Assembly: GCF_000942395.1 (NCBI RefSeq)
Contig: NZ_LN812102.1
Coordinates: 744,017 to 808,016, forward strand
Length of the DNA stretch: 64,000 bases
From: Risungbinella massiliensis
GTDB taxonomy: Bacteria > Bacillota > Bacilli > Thermoactinomycetales > Thermoactinomycetaceae
Direction of reading: 5' to 3'
Shown here: one piece after another, positions 1-10,460 of the stretch
Layout: each line of letters begins with the position of its first letter
Numbering within the stretch: the first letter of the stretch is position 1
The notes under the pieces: generated by a model
Told to the model about the DNA's origin: nothing
What the model saw: only the letters and a program-made list of their open reading frames with translations
Databases searched by the model: none
Program-made: the position numbers and the translations under genes

Positions 1-105
1 CATTGATTCGCGAAGGTGGTCAGGAACGCCAGGCAAATCTTGTGTCTTTTTATCTAATGTGTTGTGAATCAACTGTGCTTGCTCTTTTATGTATGATTGA
101 ATCAT
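1..105 (-). CDS. ispA: Farnesyl diphosphate synthase (IspA), N-terminal fragment
   Basis: The first 35 codons of a minus-strand gene that runs off the left edge. The ATG (103-105) directly abuts the xseB stop (106-108), giving a tagATG junction. The peptide begins MIQSYIKEQAQLIH and reaches the LRESM element that in polyprenyl synthetases precedes the RYSLLAGGKRLRP motif. The DD(X)nD metal sites lie outside the window. The enzyme condenses IPP and DMAPP to farnesyl diphosphate for isoprenoids. The xseA-xseB-ispA order is the usual Bacillales arrangement and supports the call despite the short visible part. Confidence 0.85.
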   Translation of the reverse strand, partial: MIQSYIKEQAQLIHNTLDKKTQDLPGVPDHLRESM

Positions 106-354
106 CTAGCGTTCGTCCTCCTCTGTTTCAAAAGGCTTTTTTGCCCATCCATTGTTCTCTTTCACTAACACTTCGATCTGTTGTTCCGCCCATGCTAGAC
201 GCTCACGGCAAAAACCTGCTAGATTCGTCCCTTCTTGGAACAGCTGAATGGATTGTTCCAACGGTACTTCGCCACTCTCTAATTGTTCTACCACTTCTTC
301 CAAACGCTTGAGGGCCAGTTCAAACTTCATATCACTTTGTTGATCCTTCATCAC
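106..354 (-). CDS. xseB: Exodeoxyribonuclease VII small subunit
   Basis: An 82-residue protein with the XseB signature: a helical hairpin with FELALKRLEEVVEQLESGEVPLE, a run of about 23 residues typical of the family, followed by a second acidic helix (residues about 33-65). XseB binds XseA to form the exonuclease that degrades single-stranded DNA to oligonucleotides in the cytoplasm. It overlaps the xseA 3' end by 23 bases, which indicates translational coupling. A second Met directly follows the first, so the start could be one codon later. Length is normal for the family. Confidence 0.93.
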   Translation of the reverse strand: MMKDQQSDMKFELALKRLEEVVEQLESGEVPLEQSIQLFQEGTNLAGFCRERLAWAEQQIEVLVKENNGWAKKPFETEEDER

Positions 355-1699
355 TCTTCTCCTCTACTCCCCAAATTTGGCATTTAAGCCTACCATCTGA
401 TAGCTTAATTTTCAAGAGATCTCCTGGTTGAACTTCTGAGATAGACTTGATCAACTGCTCTGTCGAGTATCGATAGACAAGTGAATATCCCCGTTGCATC
501 ACTTTGAGTGGACTGAGAGCATCAAGATGGGCTATGGAACGAACGAGGCGTTCCTTTCGCTTCTTCTGTTGTTCGAGGCTTACCCGAACCAATCGGCGGC
601 TTAGCTCCTCTATTTTATCATGGAGCACTACCATATGCAGGTGCGGATGCTGTCTCGTTAATCGGATGAATAGATTATCTACTTTTGTTGCAAGGGTGTT
701 AACTCGATGATGTTTGTGCCGCTCTAACCGATGAACTAAAAAATCTAACCGTTGATGGTATGGATCTACTCTCGCACTAGGTTGTTGAAAGACTGGACGC
801 TCCCACAACGACCGCAAACGCTCTGAATCCCGTGACCATTTTTGTTCCACAGCTCGTTTTAGACGAGACTCCAAACGTGCAAGCTGATCTTCTAATGCTA
901 GGCCATCCGGAACAGCTAATTCTGCTGCAGCTGTAGGCGTAGCAGCTCGAACATCTGCCACATAATCACTCAATGTAGTATCCGTCTCGTGCCCTACTGC
1001 AGAAATAATTGGGATGCGAGATTTGGCAATCGCACGTACTACCATCTCCTCATTAAAAGCCCACAGCTCCTCCAACGAACCTCCACCACGCCCTACAATT
1101 AGTAAATCTAAATCAGTTCGTTCATTCATTTGCTCAATTGCATAGGCTACTTCTCGGGAGGCGGAGATTCCCTGTACTGCTACAGGAAACAAAAGAATTC
1201 CAACATGAGGAGAGCGGCGCCGAACAGTTGTAATAATGTCGCGGACAGCCGCTCCGTGCTTGGAAGTGATCACTCCAATGGTACGAGGATGTTCAGGTAA
1301 TGGGCGTTTTTCACGGGAGAATATCCCTTCTTGTTCTAGCTTCTCCTTTAATTGCAAAAAACGAGAATACAGATCCCCCATGCCACTTTTTCGCATCTCC
1401 ACTGCCTTTAGTTGCAACAATCCATCTCTCTCATATAATTCCATCTCACCACGGATCGTTACTCGATCTCCGTTTTTGGGATGAAATAGTAGTAGACGAT
1501 TGTAGCGGGAGAACATAACACATCGGATCTTGCTATTCTCGTCCTTTAACGTAAAATACATATGTCCACTAGCATAGTGAGTAAAATTCGTAACCTCTCC
1601 CTCTACCCAAACGTTCTTGAGCTTGGGGGATTGGTCTAGTATGTCTGTCACATGCAAGATCAGTTGTTTGACTGACCACACCTGTCGTTTCTCTGTCAC
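332..1699 (-). CDS. xseA: Exodeoxyribonuclease VII large subunit
   Basis: 455 residues, the usual length. An N-terminal OB fold (about 1-105, with the WVEGEVTNF and GHMYFTLKD elements) is followed by the catalytic domain, with IGVITS at about 141-146, the GRGGGS element at 203-208 and GHETD at 236-240, then long helices to the C-terminus. With XseB it hydrolyses single-stranded DNA from both ends and acts in mismatch and recombination repair. The start is GTG, preceded by a GAGGAGAGG-type ribosome site. It is the first gene of an xseA-xseB-ispA run. A possible terminator for folD lies just upstream. Confidence 0.96.
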   Translation of the reverse strand: MTEKRQVWSVKQLILHVTDILDQSPKLKNVWVEGEVTNFTHYASGHMYFTLKDENSKIRCVMFSRYNRLLLFHPKNGDRVTIRGEMELYERDGLLQLKAVEMRKSGMGDLYSRFLQLKEKLEQEGIFSREKRPLPEHPRTIGVITSKHGAAVRDIITTVRRRSPHVGILLFPVAVQGISASREVAYAIEQMNERTDLDLLIVGRGGGSLEELWAFNEEMVVRAIAKSRIPIISAVGHETDTTLSDYVADVRAATPTAAAELAVPDGLALEDQLARLESRLKRAVEQKWSRDSERLRSLWERPVFQQPSARVDPYHQRLDFLVHRLERHKHHRVNTLATKVDNLFIRLTRQHPHLHMVVLHDKIEELSRRLVRVSLEQQKKRKERLVRSIAHLDALSPLKVMQRGYSLVYRYSTEQLIKSISEVQPGDLLKIKLSDGRLKCQIWGVEEKSDEGSTK

Positions 1700-1802
1700 C
1701 TTACCTCTCCTCGCTATATGTAGGTTTCTTTTCTTCTATTATATAAGGAAAGAAAATAAAATGTTATGTAGGAAGATGATAGTTGTCTATCTAATAACTT
1801 GC

Positions 1803-1857
1803 AAAAATAGCAGGGTAGATTGCAACATGTTCGTCCCAGTTGCTCCCATTCCCTGCC
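1803..1857 (-). terminator. Probable terminator of folD
   Basis: Read on the minus strand, GGCAGGG pairs with CCCTGC around an inner GCAAC/GTTGC stem, and a TATTTTT tract follows. It lies about 55 bases past the folD stop. The long imperfect loop lowers certainty. Confidence 0.5.
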
Positions 1858-1912
1858 ATTTTATCTGCAATGTTCGTTTTATTAAATTTAGATGAAACAT
1901 TGAGTAGACGAG

Positions 1913-2767
1913 TTACACTTGTTGAAGTACACGTTCAGCAGATATAACCGTATTTTTGAGCAACATCGCAATTGTCATCGGTCCTACTCCACCAGGTACC
2001 GGAGTGATTGCACTCGCTACCTCGCTCACCTCGTCAAACAAAACATCCCCACATAATTTCCCTTCCACATCACGATTCATCGCAACATCGATCACCACTG
2101 CGCCTTCTTTCACATGTTCTTTGGTGATCAAGCCCACTTTCCCTACTGCTGCAACGAGCACATCTGCTTGCCGAGTGAACGATGGTAGATCAACGGTACG
2201 AGAATGACACATCGTGACCGTCGCATTTTGTTGTTGAAGTAAGAGCGCCATTGGTTTTCCTACAATATTACTCCGTCCTACGACGACTGCATGTTTTCCA
2301 TTGAGATCGACGCCTGTCCGACTAAGTAATTCCATAATACCATGCGGTGTACATGGTAAGAAGGTTTCAAGCCCGGTTACCATCCGTCCTACACTCTCAG
2401 GATGGAATCCATCTACGTCCTTTTGATATGCGATTGTTTCAATCACGTTTGACTCTGAAATATGATTTGGTAGTGGTAATTGCACGAGAATACCATGCAC
2501 TTGATCATCTTTGTTTAGTTCTTTTATTTTGAGAAGCAAATCAGCTTCGCTCACTTCTGCTGGTAATGATATTAGCTCAGAACGAATGCCAACTTCTTCA
2601 CACGCCCGTATTTTTCCCCTTACATATACTTCTGAAGCCGGGTTGTTCCCTACCAAAATAACGGTTAATCCAGGAGTAATCCCCTTGTGTGTCAAGTCTG
2701 CTACTTTTCCCTTTAACTCGTTGCGTACTTCTTGTGCGATTGCTTTTCCATCGATTATTTTTGCCAT
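1913..2767 (-). CDS. folD: Methylenetetrahydrofolate dehydrogenase / cyclohydrolase (FolD)
   Basis: A bifunctional cytoplasmic enzyme that oxidises 5,10-methylene-THF with NADP and hydrolyses methenyl-THF to 10-formyl-THF for purine and fMet synthesis. I chose the ATG at 2767 (284 residues, the family length) because GGGAGG lies just upstream; the frame stays open for 32 more codons with no support. Visible motifs are the YVRGK catalytic Tyr/Lys element (Tyr48, Lys52), VQLPLP, GFHPESVGRM, the nucleotide-binding VVVGRSNIVGKP and the C-terminal ITPVPGGVGPMT. In B. subtilis it lies between nusB and xseA; here about 25 kb of other genes separate it from nusB. Confidence 0.96.
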   Translation of the reverse strand: MAKIIDGKAIAQEVRNELKGKVADLTHKGITPGLTVILVGNNPASEVYVRGKIRACEEVGIRSELISLPAEVSEADLLLKIKELNKDDQVHGILVQLPLPNHISESNVIETIAYQKDVDGFHPESVGRMVTGLETFLPCTPHGIMELLSRTGVDLNGKHAVVVGRSNIVGKPMALLLQQQNATVTMCHSRTVDLPSFTRQADVLVAAVGKVGLITKEHVKEGAVVIDVAMNRDVEGKLCGDVLFDEVSEVASAITPVPGGVGPMTIAMLLKNTVISAERVLQQV

Positions 2768-2973
2768 TTTGTAGTTCCTCCCGGTTGTTGACTTCATCCC
2801 AAAGTGTATCGAAAAGAGAAGGGGGCTGTAAAGGTGTTGGAGGCAAGTTTTTTCATTAAACACGAAATATAAAGCAAAAATAATTATTAAACGTTCCTTT
2901 TAAGAGGGTAAAACAGATTTAACAAACAAATTTATCTATGCAAAGTTCGGATATAAATCCAACTAAGATAGCT

Positions 2974-4068
2974 TCACTTGTACTCTTTGCCATCATCTAT
3001 AATACCGATTTCTAACAACTGAAAATCAACATCAACTTTAATCGGGATTTTAGGATACTGTTGATAAAATGTTTTTTCGTTCCAGTTTCGGTCTTGTGAC
3101 CTTGCAATATTACCCAAACCTAAAGGATCTACCTTTATTTCTTGGAAATGCCGGACAAGGGAAGTCAATTCTTCTTCTAGACTCTTTTTAACCTGTTTCT
3201 CTAATCCCTTTATATCGGTTGTCTTTACAAAACTTTTGTTCTTTGCCTCTTCATACTGGCCTTTTATCTTTACTTTAATCTGAAATTGAGGGGTCCCCTT
3301 TGATTTGCTATAACCAATATGTACAGCAGACCCAATATTATCAAACGAAATGAGATCATTTTCTACTGAGGCATCGTATGCACCTGTCTCGAATCCCTCT
3401 ATCAAAGTCTTCAGAAGGAAGCTTTTGCTATGTATTTTTTCAATTAATTGATCATCTTTAAAAACGGCAAACCCACTAATCTCAATTTTGTTTCCTTTTG
3501 TACTCAACAGAGGAAGAAATGGATCCTTTCCTTTTCCGAAGTATGCATTTAAAAACTCATGAATATTGGTAGTGGGGAAATTTCGTTCTAAATTTTGATC
3601 CAGTTGGTTTTTAATATATTGCGTAACGGATTGAGTTAGTTTGTAATCTCCCTCTAACATTTCCTTAGTATTTCCTTCTACGATTGCTAAGTACATTTTT
3701 CTACTAATATCAGGTTCACGAGCATAGGAATCGATAATCTCCCTGAACCCTCGCTGTGCTAACTGGTCACTAATCAACACAACACTTAACTTACCATTTA
3801 CTAAAGGACGTGGTGACTCTAAATTCATTTTCCGCTGAATCTCTCTGGTATTACGTCCAATAACATGAAACGTCTCACCTTCCAGTGACGCTTGACCTTC
3901 ACTTGGTGTATATACTCCAACAGAAGCTGTTCCGCTGATCGATTCCTCATCTACATAGTCATATCCAACAGCCTGCATGATTTGAATGTCCTCTATGGTA
4001 TATGTAGGCAAACATCCTGAAGTACAAACAAGTAAAATGATGCAAAATGCCCTAATCCACTTTCGCAT
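2974..4068 (-). CDS. Spore germination lipoprotein, Ger(x)C family
   Basis: 364 residues with a lipoprotein signal peptide: basic MRKW, a hydrophobic stretch, then lipobox TSGC with Cys19 as the lipidation site. The body has the GerAC-type layout, with an N-terminal part (LNLESPRPLVNGK-type segment) and a C-terminal Spore_GerAC domain (about 195-355). It is the C component of a nutrient germinant receptor in the spore inner membrane, anchored on the outer face. It overlaps the upstream permease gene by 17 bases and is the last gene of a three-gene A-B-C operon. The germinant cannot be inferred. Confidence 0.93.
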   Translation of the reverse strand: MRKWIRAFCIILLVCTSGCLPTYTIEDIQIMQAVGYDYVDEESISGTASVGVYTPSEGQASLEGETFHVIGRNTREIQRKMNLESPRPLVNGKLSVVLISDQLAQRGFREIIDSYAREPDISRKMYLAIVEGNTKEMLEGDYKLTQSVTQYIKNQLDQNLERNFPTTNIHEFLNAYFGKGKDPFLPLLSTKGNKIEISGFAVFKDDQLIEKIHSKSFLLKTLIEGFETGAYDASVENDLISFDNIGSAVHIGYSKSKGTPQFQIKVKIKGQYEEAKNKSFVKTTDIKGLEKQVKKSLEEELTSLVRHFQEIKVDPLGLGNIARSQDRNWNEKTFYQQYPKIPIKVDVDFQLLEIGIIDDGKEYK

Positions 4069-5161
4069 TTGTCGTGCTCCTCATTTTTTGAATCAAGCGT
4101 TGAAGGAGAAACAGGAATGGAATATAAATAAATAAAAAATAAAACCCAAATTGGTTTAAAAAATTAGTAAAATAATTAATTTCAATGCGTCCTTTAAAGA
4201 GATTACTCGTAATCCACATGATGATGCAAAGTAACAATGTTATTTTTCTAGGACTCACTTTGGAAAAGGTTTGAAAATATCGTTGTGCCGACCATAGAGT
4301 TAAAGCCAGGTTGGATAGGATGACAAATAACCAGATCGCAATTCCCATGTATTCAAACCGATCAATAAAAGGCAAATCTACTGTTTTCCATAATGTTAAA
4401 CTTGCCCAAACGGTAATCTTTAATTTTTCTGCTGAAAAATACGTAATGGCAACCAAAAGATAGAGGAGATAAATGGAAGTGGTAAAAGCCACTCCATAAT
4501 GTGCCCACTTTTTACTCTTGTTTGGCTCCTTAATATATAAATAGAAAAACAAGAGAAACTCCACTCCTAAATTAGTAAAAGTCATACTTCTCGTGGAGAG
4601 CAACATGTCTGTCCATGAATGATTCAACACTGGTAAAAGATTAATAAAATGCGCCTCTTTCAGAGGATAAAATTCTAATAATACCAACGGTAATCCTACC
4701 AGCAGACTAAAGATCGCAATTCCTGTTACTACTTGAAAACCACCAGCAACAAAATAGAACGCTAGAATGACAAGAACCCCACTAAAAAACCAAGTATTTA
4801 ATTGCGGAAACATCCAAACTTCAATTACTTCCTCATACGACCGTAATGTATTCACAAATAGCGCAGCTACGTAAAAAAACAGAATTCCACTCACGATATT
4901 ACCGAATACCCTGCCGAACATCTGATGATGAATCTGAAAAATATCTCCCTTACCCCGTTCCAAAATTTTATACATCATCCATAAAATAAGATGAAGTGCC
5001 AGACCGGAAAGCAGGACCGAAATCCATGCATCTTGTTCGGCATGCTCAGCAACGATGCGTTCAAATCCAAGCATCCCCACTCCGATTTGCATCCCATGAA
5101 TAACAAAAAACACATGATGAGGAGACACTTGATCTTCTTTTTTGACCACGCTGTAAGACAT
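4052..5161 (-). CDS. Spore germination permease, GerAB/GerBB type
   Basis: 369 residues with about ten predicted transmembrane segments and the GerAB signature near the N-terminus (HHVFFVIHGMQIGVGMLG). It belongs to the APC-like spore germination permease family and is the B subunit, thought to bind the germinant. The ATG follows a TTAGGAG ribosome site. It sits between the A subunit (11-base gap) and the C lipoprotein (overlap), the standard order. It starts with a short basic/polar N-terminus and ends at LQRLIQKM. Confidence 0.93.
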   Translation of the reverse strand: MSYSVVKKEDQVSPHHVFFVIHGMQIGVGMLGFERIVAEHAEQDAWISVLLSGLALHLILWMMYKILERGKGDIFQIHHQMFGRVFGNIVSGILFFYVAALFVNTLRSYEEVIEVWMFPQLNTWFFSGVLVILAFYFVAGGFQVVTGIAIFSLLVGLPLVLLEFYPLKEAHFINLLPVLNHSWTDMLLSTRSMTFTNLGVEFLLFFYLYIKEPNKSKKWAHYGVAFTTSIYLLYLLVAITYFSAEKLKITVWASLTLWKTVDLPFIDRFEYMGIAIWLFVILSNLALTLWSAQRYFQTFSKVSPRKITLLLCIIMWITSNLFKGRIEINYFTNFLNQFGFYFLFIYIPFLFLLQRLIQKMRSTTNAKVD

Positions 5162-5172
5162 GGGAATAACTC

Positions 5173-6765
5173 CTAACTCTTGTTAGACTCAAACCGATTT
5201 TTGTCTTTCGGTAAGGTTTCAATCGGACGTCTGTTTTGCATTGAAAATGGTAAACGGATAATGGCATCTTTAAAATCCCGAAAACGGAATGGCGCTATCG
5301 GCTCTAAATAGGGATTACCCATGGATCGAAGCCGTAACAAATGAGCAATGAGAAATCCTAAGCTGATCATGATACCTAATAATCCCCAAAGTTGAGCAAA
5401 GATAAGAAATGGAAAGCGCAAAACCCGGATGGTATTACCCATGGTATAAATTGGAGTGGTAAAAGAAGCCAAAGCTCCCACTGCTACGATGATTAAGAGA
5501 ACATTACTGGTCAAACCTGCTTCCACTGAAGCAGTTCCAATCACGATACCACCCACGATACCGATCGTCTGACCGACTTTGGTAGGGAGCTTTGCTCCTG
5601 CTTCTCGTAATAGTTCAATCGCAAATTCCAAGATAAGTGCCTCCACAATGGGTGGAAAGGGGATATCTGCACGAGAGCTAACTAAGGTCGCCAAAAGATC
5701 CATCGGGATCATCTGATAATGATAAGTAAGAATCGCCACATAGCTAGGAGTAGCCATAATCGAGAAGATGACAGCAAATAGCCGAACAATACGAAAGAAA
5801 GACGCGACTATCCAATTTAAAAAATAGTCTTCAAATGCGGAGATGAATTCTAGTCCCGTTGTGGGGGCAATCAAGACTTGAGATGCACCATCTACCACGA
5901 TTACTACTTTCCCTTCCGTTAGAGCTGCAACGGCTCGATCAGGACGTTCTGTGTTAATTACTTGAGGGAAAATAGAGTTAGGGTTGTCTGTAATCAGCTG
6001 AGCTATATACGAACTATCCAAAATATGATCATACTCAATATGTTGGATACGGTTTACTACAGTATCTACTAGCTGAGAATTAGCCAATCCAGCAATATGC
6101 ATAACAATTACTTTTGTTTTGGTTAACCTTCCTACTATGAGTTCTTTCAGTTGAAAATCCGAGAGTGGTAACCGTCTGCGAATCAGACTTATGTTTACAT
6201 CTTTCGATTCAACAAAAGAATCTTTTGGTCCGACCACACTGTATTCTACTTCTGGTATACCAATGGTTCGGTGTTCTGTTTTTCCAATCGGTACAAGTAA
6301 GTAAGAAGATGGATCGAATGTTATCTGAATGAGACAACCTCCTTCTAACATCGCCTTTTCTACTTTTTGAACCTGATCTGTTATCATTTTTCCTTGAACA
6401 GAAATGATATTTTCAATTTCATTTAGGTTTTTGTACTCTGTATCTAAATAACGCAAAATGTCTCGTTGTAGCAAATCCTGATCAATTAGGGTACGAATAT
6501 AGGAAACTTGTATATTGTGATCAGGACCACACGTAAATTGAACAAAATCATGTGATTTCATCAATTTTTCAATGCTGGACACATCTAATTTGGGAGCAAT
6601 ACAATCACTCTTTTTAGAAGAGATCAGATCATCTGTTATAGCTGAATTCTGTATTATATCTTCTGATAGATTGGGATTGCCGTCCGCTTTCGTTTGCTTT
6701 ACTTCTGTTTCAGTCAAAAGACTTCTTTTTATTTGACTTCTATCTGGATGAGATATACGTCTCAT
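5173..6765 (-). CDS. Spore germination protein GerA family (A subunit)
   Basis: 530 residues. A hydrophilic N-terminal domain (about 60-290, with FVQFTCGPDHN, SLIRRRLPL and the PDRAVAALTEGKVVIVVDG element) is followed by membrane segments (about 310-480) and a basic tail. This is the A subunit of a nutrient receptor, probably channel-forming according to recent work on GerAA. The first ~40 residues are poorly conserved and Ser/Lys rich. Start ATG with AAAGGAGGGG 6 bases upstream, so expression should be strong. It heads the ger operon; forespore sigma-G control is expected for the family, but I could not confirm a promoter. Confidence 0.94.
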   Translation of the reverse strand: MRRISHPDRSQIKRSLLTETEVKQTKADGNPNLSEDIIQNSAITDDLISSKKSDCIAPKLDVSSIEKLMKSHDFVQFTCGPDHNIQVSYIRTLIDQDLLQRDILRYLDTEYKNLNEIENIISVQGKMITDQVQKVEKAMLEGGCLIQITFDPSSYLLVPIGKTEHRTIGIPEVEYSVVGPKDSFVESKDVNISLIRRRLPLSDFQLKELIVGRLTKTKVIVMHIAGLANSQLVDTVVNRIQHIEYDHILDSSYIAQLITDNPNSIFPQVINTERPDRAVAALTEGKVVIVVDGASQVLIAPTTGLEFISAFEDYFLNWIVASFFRIVRLFAVIFSIMATPSYVAILTYHYQMIPMDLLATLVSSRADIPFPPIVEALILEFAIELLREAGAKLPTKVGQTIGIVGGIVIGTASVEAGLTSNVLLIIVAVGALASFTTPIYTMGNTIRVLRFPFLIFAQLWGLLGIMISLGFLIAHLLRLRSMGNPYLEPIAPFRFRDFKDAIIRLPFSMQNRRPIETLPKDKNRFESNKS

Positions 6766-6999
6766 AGCACACCCCTCCTTTTAAATCCTTAAGTATTAGA
6801 CTGTGATAAACTGTTATATTTATGTACAACTAGGATGGATGTTAAACAAACATAGGTAAGCTCAAATTTAATTAAAGATCTTAAAATAGTCAGTCTACAA
6901 GCAACAAACCTCCTTCAAATAAGCAGGTTCGAAAGACATGTTCTATACTATACTTTTATGTTTTAATAATATTAAGAAAACAATAGATAGAGGTGGACC

Positions 7000-7449
7000 A
7001 TGTCCAAGATCGAAGAAATAAAGCAAAGAAAAGAACTTTTTCTCGTATGTCTTTACCAATATGTAGGTGGCGTTTCAAGTAAGGAAGTAGATCCCTATTT
7101 AATTGGGGAAAAATTGGGCTATAGTCGTGAAGAAACAAATCATATTGTAGACCACTATTGTGATGAATACTTAATTCATCGAAACTCTAAAAGAAATACC
7201 ATTCATTTAGACAGTATGGGCGTATCACATGTTGAAATATATCAAAATGAATTAGAAAATTTATTGAAAAAGCATACAACACAAATAAAGTCTGGAAATA
7301 TAGAATCCCATGATGAACAAATTTCACCTCAACAAAATATTGAAATTACGAAATTAGACCGCGAAAATCCATATCGGACTCATATCCTCTTATTATGGGG
7401 CCTCACTATTCTCAACACTCTTTTGATTATCATTGGGATATGGGACTAG
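7000..7449 (+). CDS. Uncharacterised protein, putative winged helix plus C-terminal membrane segment
   Basis: 149 residues, not recognised. Residues 1-75 are helical with a YLIGEKLGYSREETNHIV-like segment resembling a small winged-helix or MarR-like fold. Residues 80-125 are polar and charged, and residues 127-147 form one hydrophobic segment (ILLLWGLTILNTLLIIIG), so the C-terminus is probably membrane anchored. The ATG is supported by GAGGTGG six bases upstream. It is divergent from the ger operon, which may hint at a spore-related role, but nothing in the sequence shows function. Confidence 0.75.
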   Translation: MSKIEEIKQRKELFLVCLYQYVGGVSSKEVDPYLIGEKLGYSREETNHIVDHYCDEYLIHRNSKRNTIHLDSMGVSHVEIYQNELENLLKKHTTQIKSGNIESHDEQISPQQNIEITKLDRENPYRTHILLLWGLTILNTLLIIIGIWD

Positions 7450-7559
7450 ATATATTGATCCAATGTGATCAAGTATAATCACTCATGATATTTTATAAAA
7501 TCCATTGACCCCCTGAATAAACTATGCTACCGTAAATACTGCAACGCAACTACATATTC

Positions 7560-7656
7560 TAAAAAACGGGAGCTTGGAGATAGCCAGGCTGAGAGGGTGG
7601 AGAACTCTGCCACCGACCGGTAACCTGATCTGGATAATGCCAGCGTAGGGATTGAC
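7560..7656 (+). promoter_or_regulatory. TPP (THI-element) riboswitch
   Basis: It carries the conserved thi-box features: CGGGAGC, GGCTGAGA, then CCGACC and ACCTGATCTGGATAATGCC, ending GCGTAGGGA. It lies about 290 bases upstream of thiC on the same strand and directly before an intrinsic terminator. This is the classic arrangement in which thiamine pyrophosphate binding favours termination and switches thiC off. Confidence 0.97.
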
Positions 7657-7701
7657 GTATATCGTCTTTTCTAACTTTTCTTCCATTCTTTCAACATCGG
7701 A

Positions 7702-7733
7702 AGTCGTACGCAACTGGCGTGCGGCTTTTTTAT
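7702..7733 (+). terminator. Riboswitch expression-platform terminator
   Basis: A 10-bp stem (AGTCGTACGC with GCGTGCGGCT, two G-U pairs) with a 5-base loop and a following TTTTT tract, 45 bases past the riboswitch aptamer. It is the expected OFF structure. Confidence 0.9.
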
Positions 7734-7913
7734 TATCTTTACCCAAAATGAATCTTCTCAATTAGACTTGTATAGATCGACTCTCTATGGTCGTTTTCTA
7801 CTTTTCTATGAGAGTCTTTCACTTAGCTCGCCTATCATTTTGGACCTCTCCAGATCATATACCGTTCGTATATCTATCCCTTAGCATGGTGTAGTTCCTT
7901 GTAGAGCATATGA

Positions 7914-9698
<1,785 letters not shown>

Positions 9699-9712
9699 GT
9701 TTAGTTTTGTTA

Positions 9713-9747
9713 AAGACTTATCGAGGCTCTCGATAAGTCTTTTTTCA
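9713..9747 (+). terminator. Terminator of thiC
   Basis: A perfect 13-bp stem AAGACTTATCGAG / CTCGATAAGTCTT with a 3-base loop, followed by TTTTTT. Confidence 0.95.
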
Positions 9748-9821
9748 TGTTAATCTTATTAAGGAGAAAATTTCTATCTCGAAGGTTTTATAGCAGATGT
9801 CAAATTAATTATCAGATATAA

Positions 9822-9850
9822 TTGAATATTAAATTTCCATTTGGTATACT
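9822..9850 (+). promoter_or_regulatory. Sigma-A-type promoter of the GC-rich small gene
   Basis: -35 TTGAAT (9822-9827), an exact 17-base spacer, -10 TATACT (9845-9850). The expected start near 9857 would put the transcript's 5' end at the base of the hairpin that begins at 9859. Confidence 0.65.
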
Positions 9851-9858
9851 TTTTATAA

Positions 9859-9888
9859 GGCTCTCAACAAGATGTTGAGCAAAGAGCC
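9859..9888 (+). promoter_or_regulatory. 5' leader stem-loop of the GC-rich small gene
   Basis: GGCT...AGCC closes an inner CTCAACA/TGTTGAG stem. It would sit at the extreme 5' end of the transcript, just before an AGGAAGGG ribosome site (9893-9900). 5' hairpins of this kind often stabilise mRNA in Firmicutes; a regulatory role is also possible. Confidence 0.5.
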
Positions 9889-9906
9889 CTACAGGAAGGG
9901 TACATC

Positions 9907-10086
9907 ATGTTCGGTAGCAGCATGAGGGACTCCAAGCTGGATCGGATCGTCCGCAACCACGACATCGACGCTCTCTACGACTACGTAGAGGGCCTCGACA
10001 AGAACACCGCCAAGAAGCTCCTCCGTGGTGGCTACCCGGAGTGGGTGAAGGGTGTTCTGCGAGGCAAGATTAGCCGCCTGAAGTAG
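9907..10086 (+). CDS. Small GC-rich protein of unknown function, probably transferred
   Basis: 59 codons: begins MFGSSMRDSKLDRIVRNHD, contains ALYDYVEGLDKN and GGYPEWVKGVLRG, ends RLK. I do not recognise it. It is short, basic and probably mostly helical. About 48 of 58 codons after the ATG end in G or C (about 83%), while neighbouring genes are AT-rich at third positions. Asp, Tyr, Asn, His, Ile and Phe codons almost all end in C, as in actinobacteria or their phages. Clean coding bias, a ribosome site, a promoter and a 3' hairpin argue for a real expressed gene. The AT-rich promoter contrasts with the GC-rich body, which suggests recent acquisition. Confidence 0.75.
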   Translation: MFGSSMRDSKLDRIVRNHDIDALYDYVEGLDKNTAKKLLRGGYPEWVKGVLRGKISRLK

Positions 10087-10112
10087 TCATACTTCGGTCT
10101 AGTGTACCTGGT

Positions 10113-10137
10113 CCCCTATCTCAGCCAGAGATAGGGG
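10113..10137 (+). terminator. GC-rich hairpin after the small gene, possible U-less terminator
   Basis: A perfect 10-bp stem CCCCTATCTC / GAGATAGGGG with a 5-base loop, 27 bases past the stop. No T tract follows, as is common for actinobacterial terminators, which fits a foreign origin. Confidence 0.45.
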
Positions 10138-10304
10138 ATTCATAATGTTTGTAGACAAGATTAGCCACAATTCTCTATAGGTATCTACTTTGATTAGAAT
10201 CTAAGACTTCTAGCAGAGGGAACTTATTATAATAATCCCCTTTTTTCTCATTTTGTTACTTACGTGATCATATAGCCAGTTATAAAAAACGAATTAGTCT
10301 GAAG

Positions 10305-10341
10305 AACGCAGTTACCTCTAAATAAGGTAGCTGCGTTTTTT
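10305..10341 (+). terminator. Orphan intrinsic terminator
   Basis: AACGCAGTTACCT pairs with AGGTAGCTGCGTT (one mismatch), followed by TTTT. No recognisable gene lies between the GC-rich gene and this hairpin, so it may end the small-gene transcript or an unseen RNA. Confidence 0.75.
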
Positions 10342-10460
10342 ATAGGATAGACAAATATACTTAATCTTACTGATTTGTCCCAAGGAATCAATCTGCCAAA
10401 CATATCTCCTAAAAACAGGAGAAATTACATTATACTATCCCCTTTCAAATGATTGAAAAA

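Noticed and set aside
3-311. 102-residue plus-strand frame over xseB/ispA
   Set aside because: Antisense to two well supported genes, no ribosome site, and low-complexity Leu/Ser-rich product.
2768-2863. N-terminal extension of folD
   Set aside because: Not similar to FolD; a clear ribosome site supports the ATG at 2767.
6766-6999. Sigma-G promoter for the ger operon
   Set aside because: A CATAAATA-like -10 was seen on the minus strand but no -35 at proper spacing.
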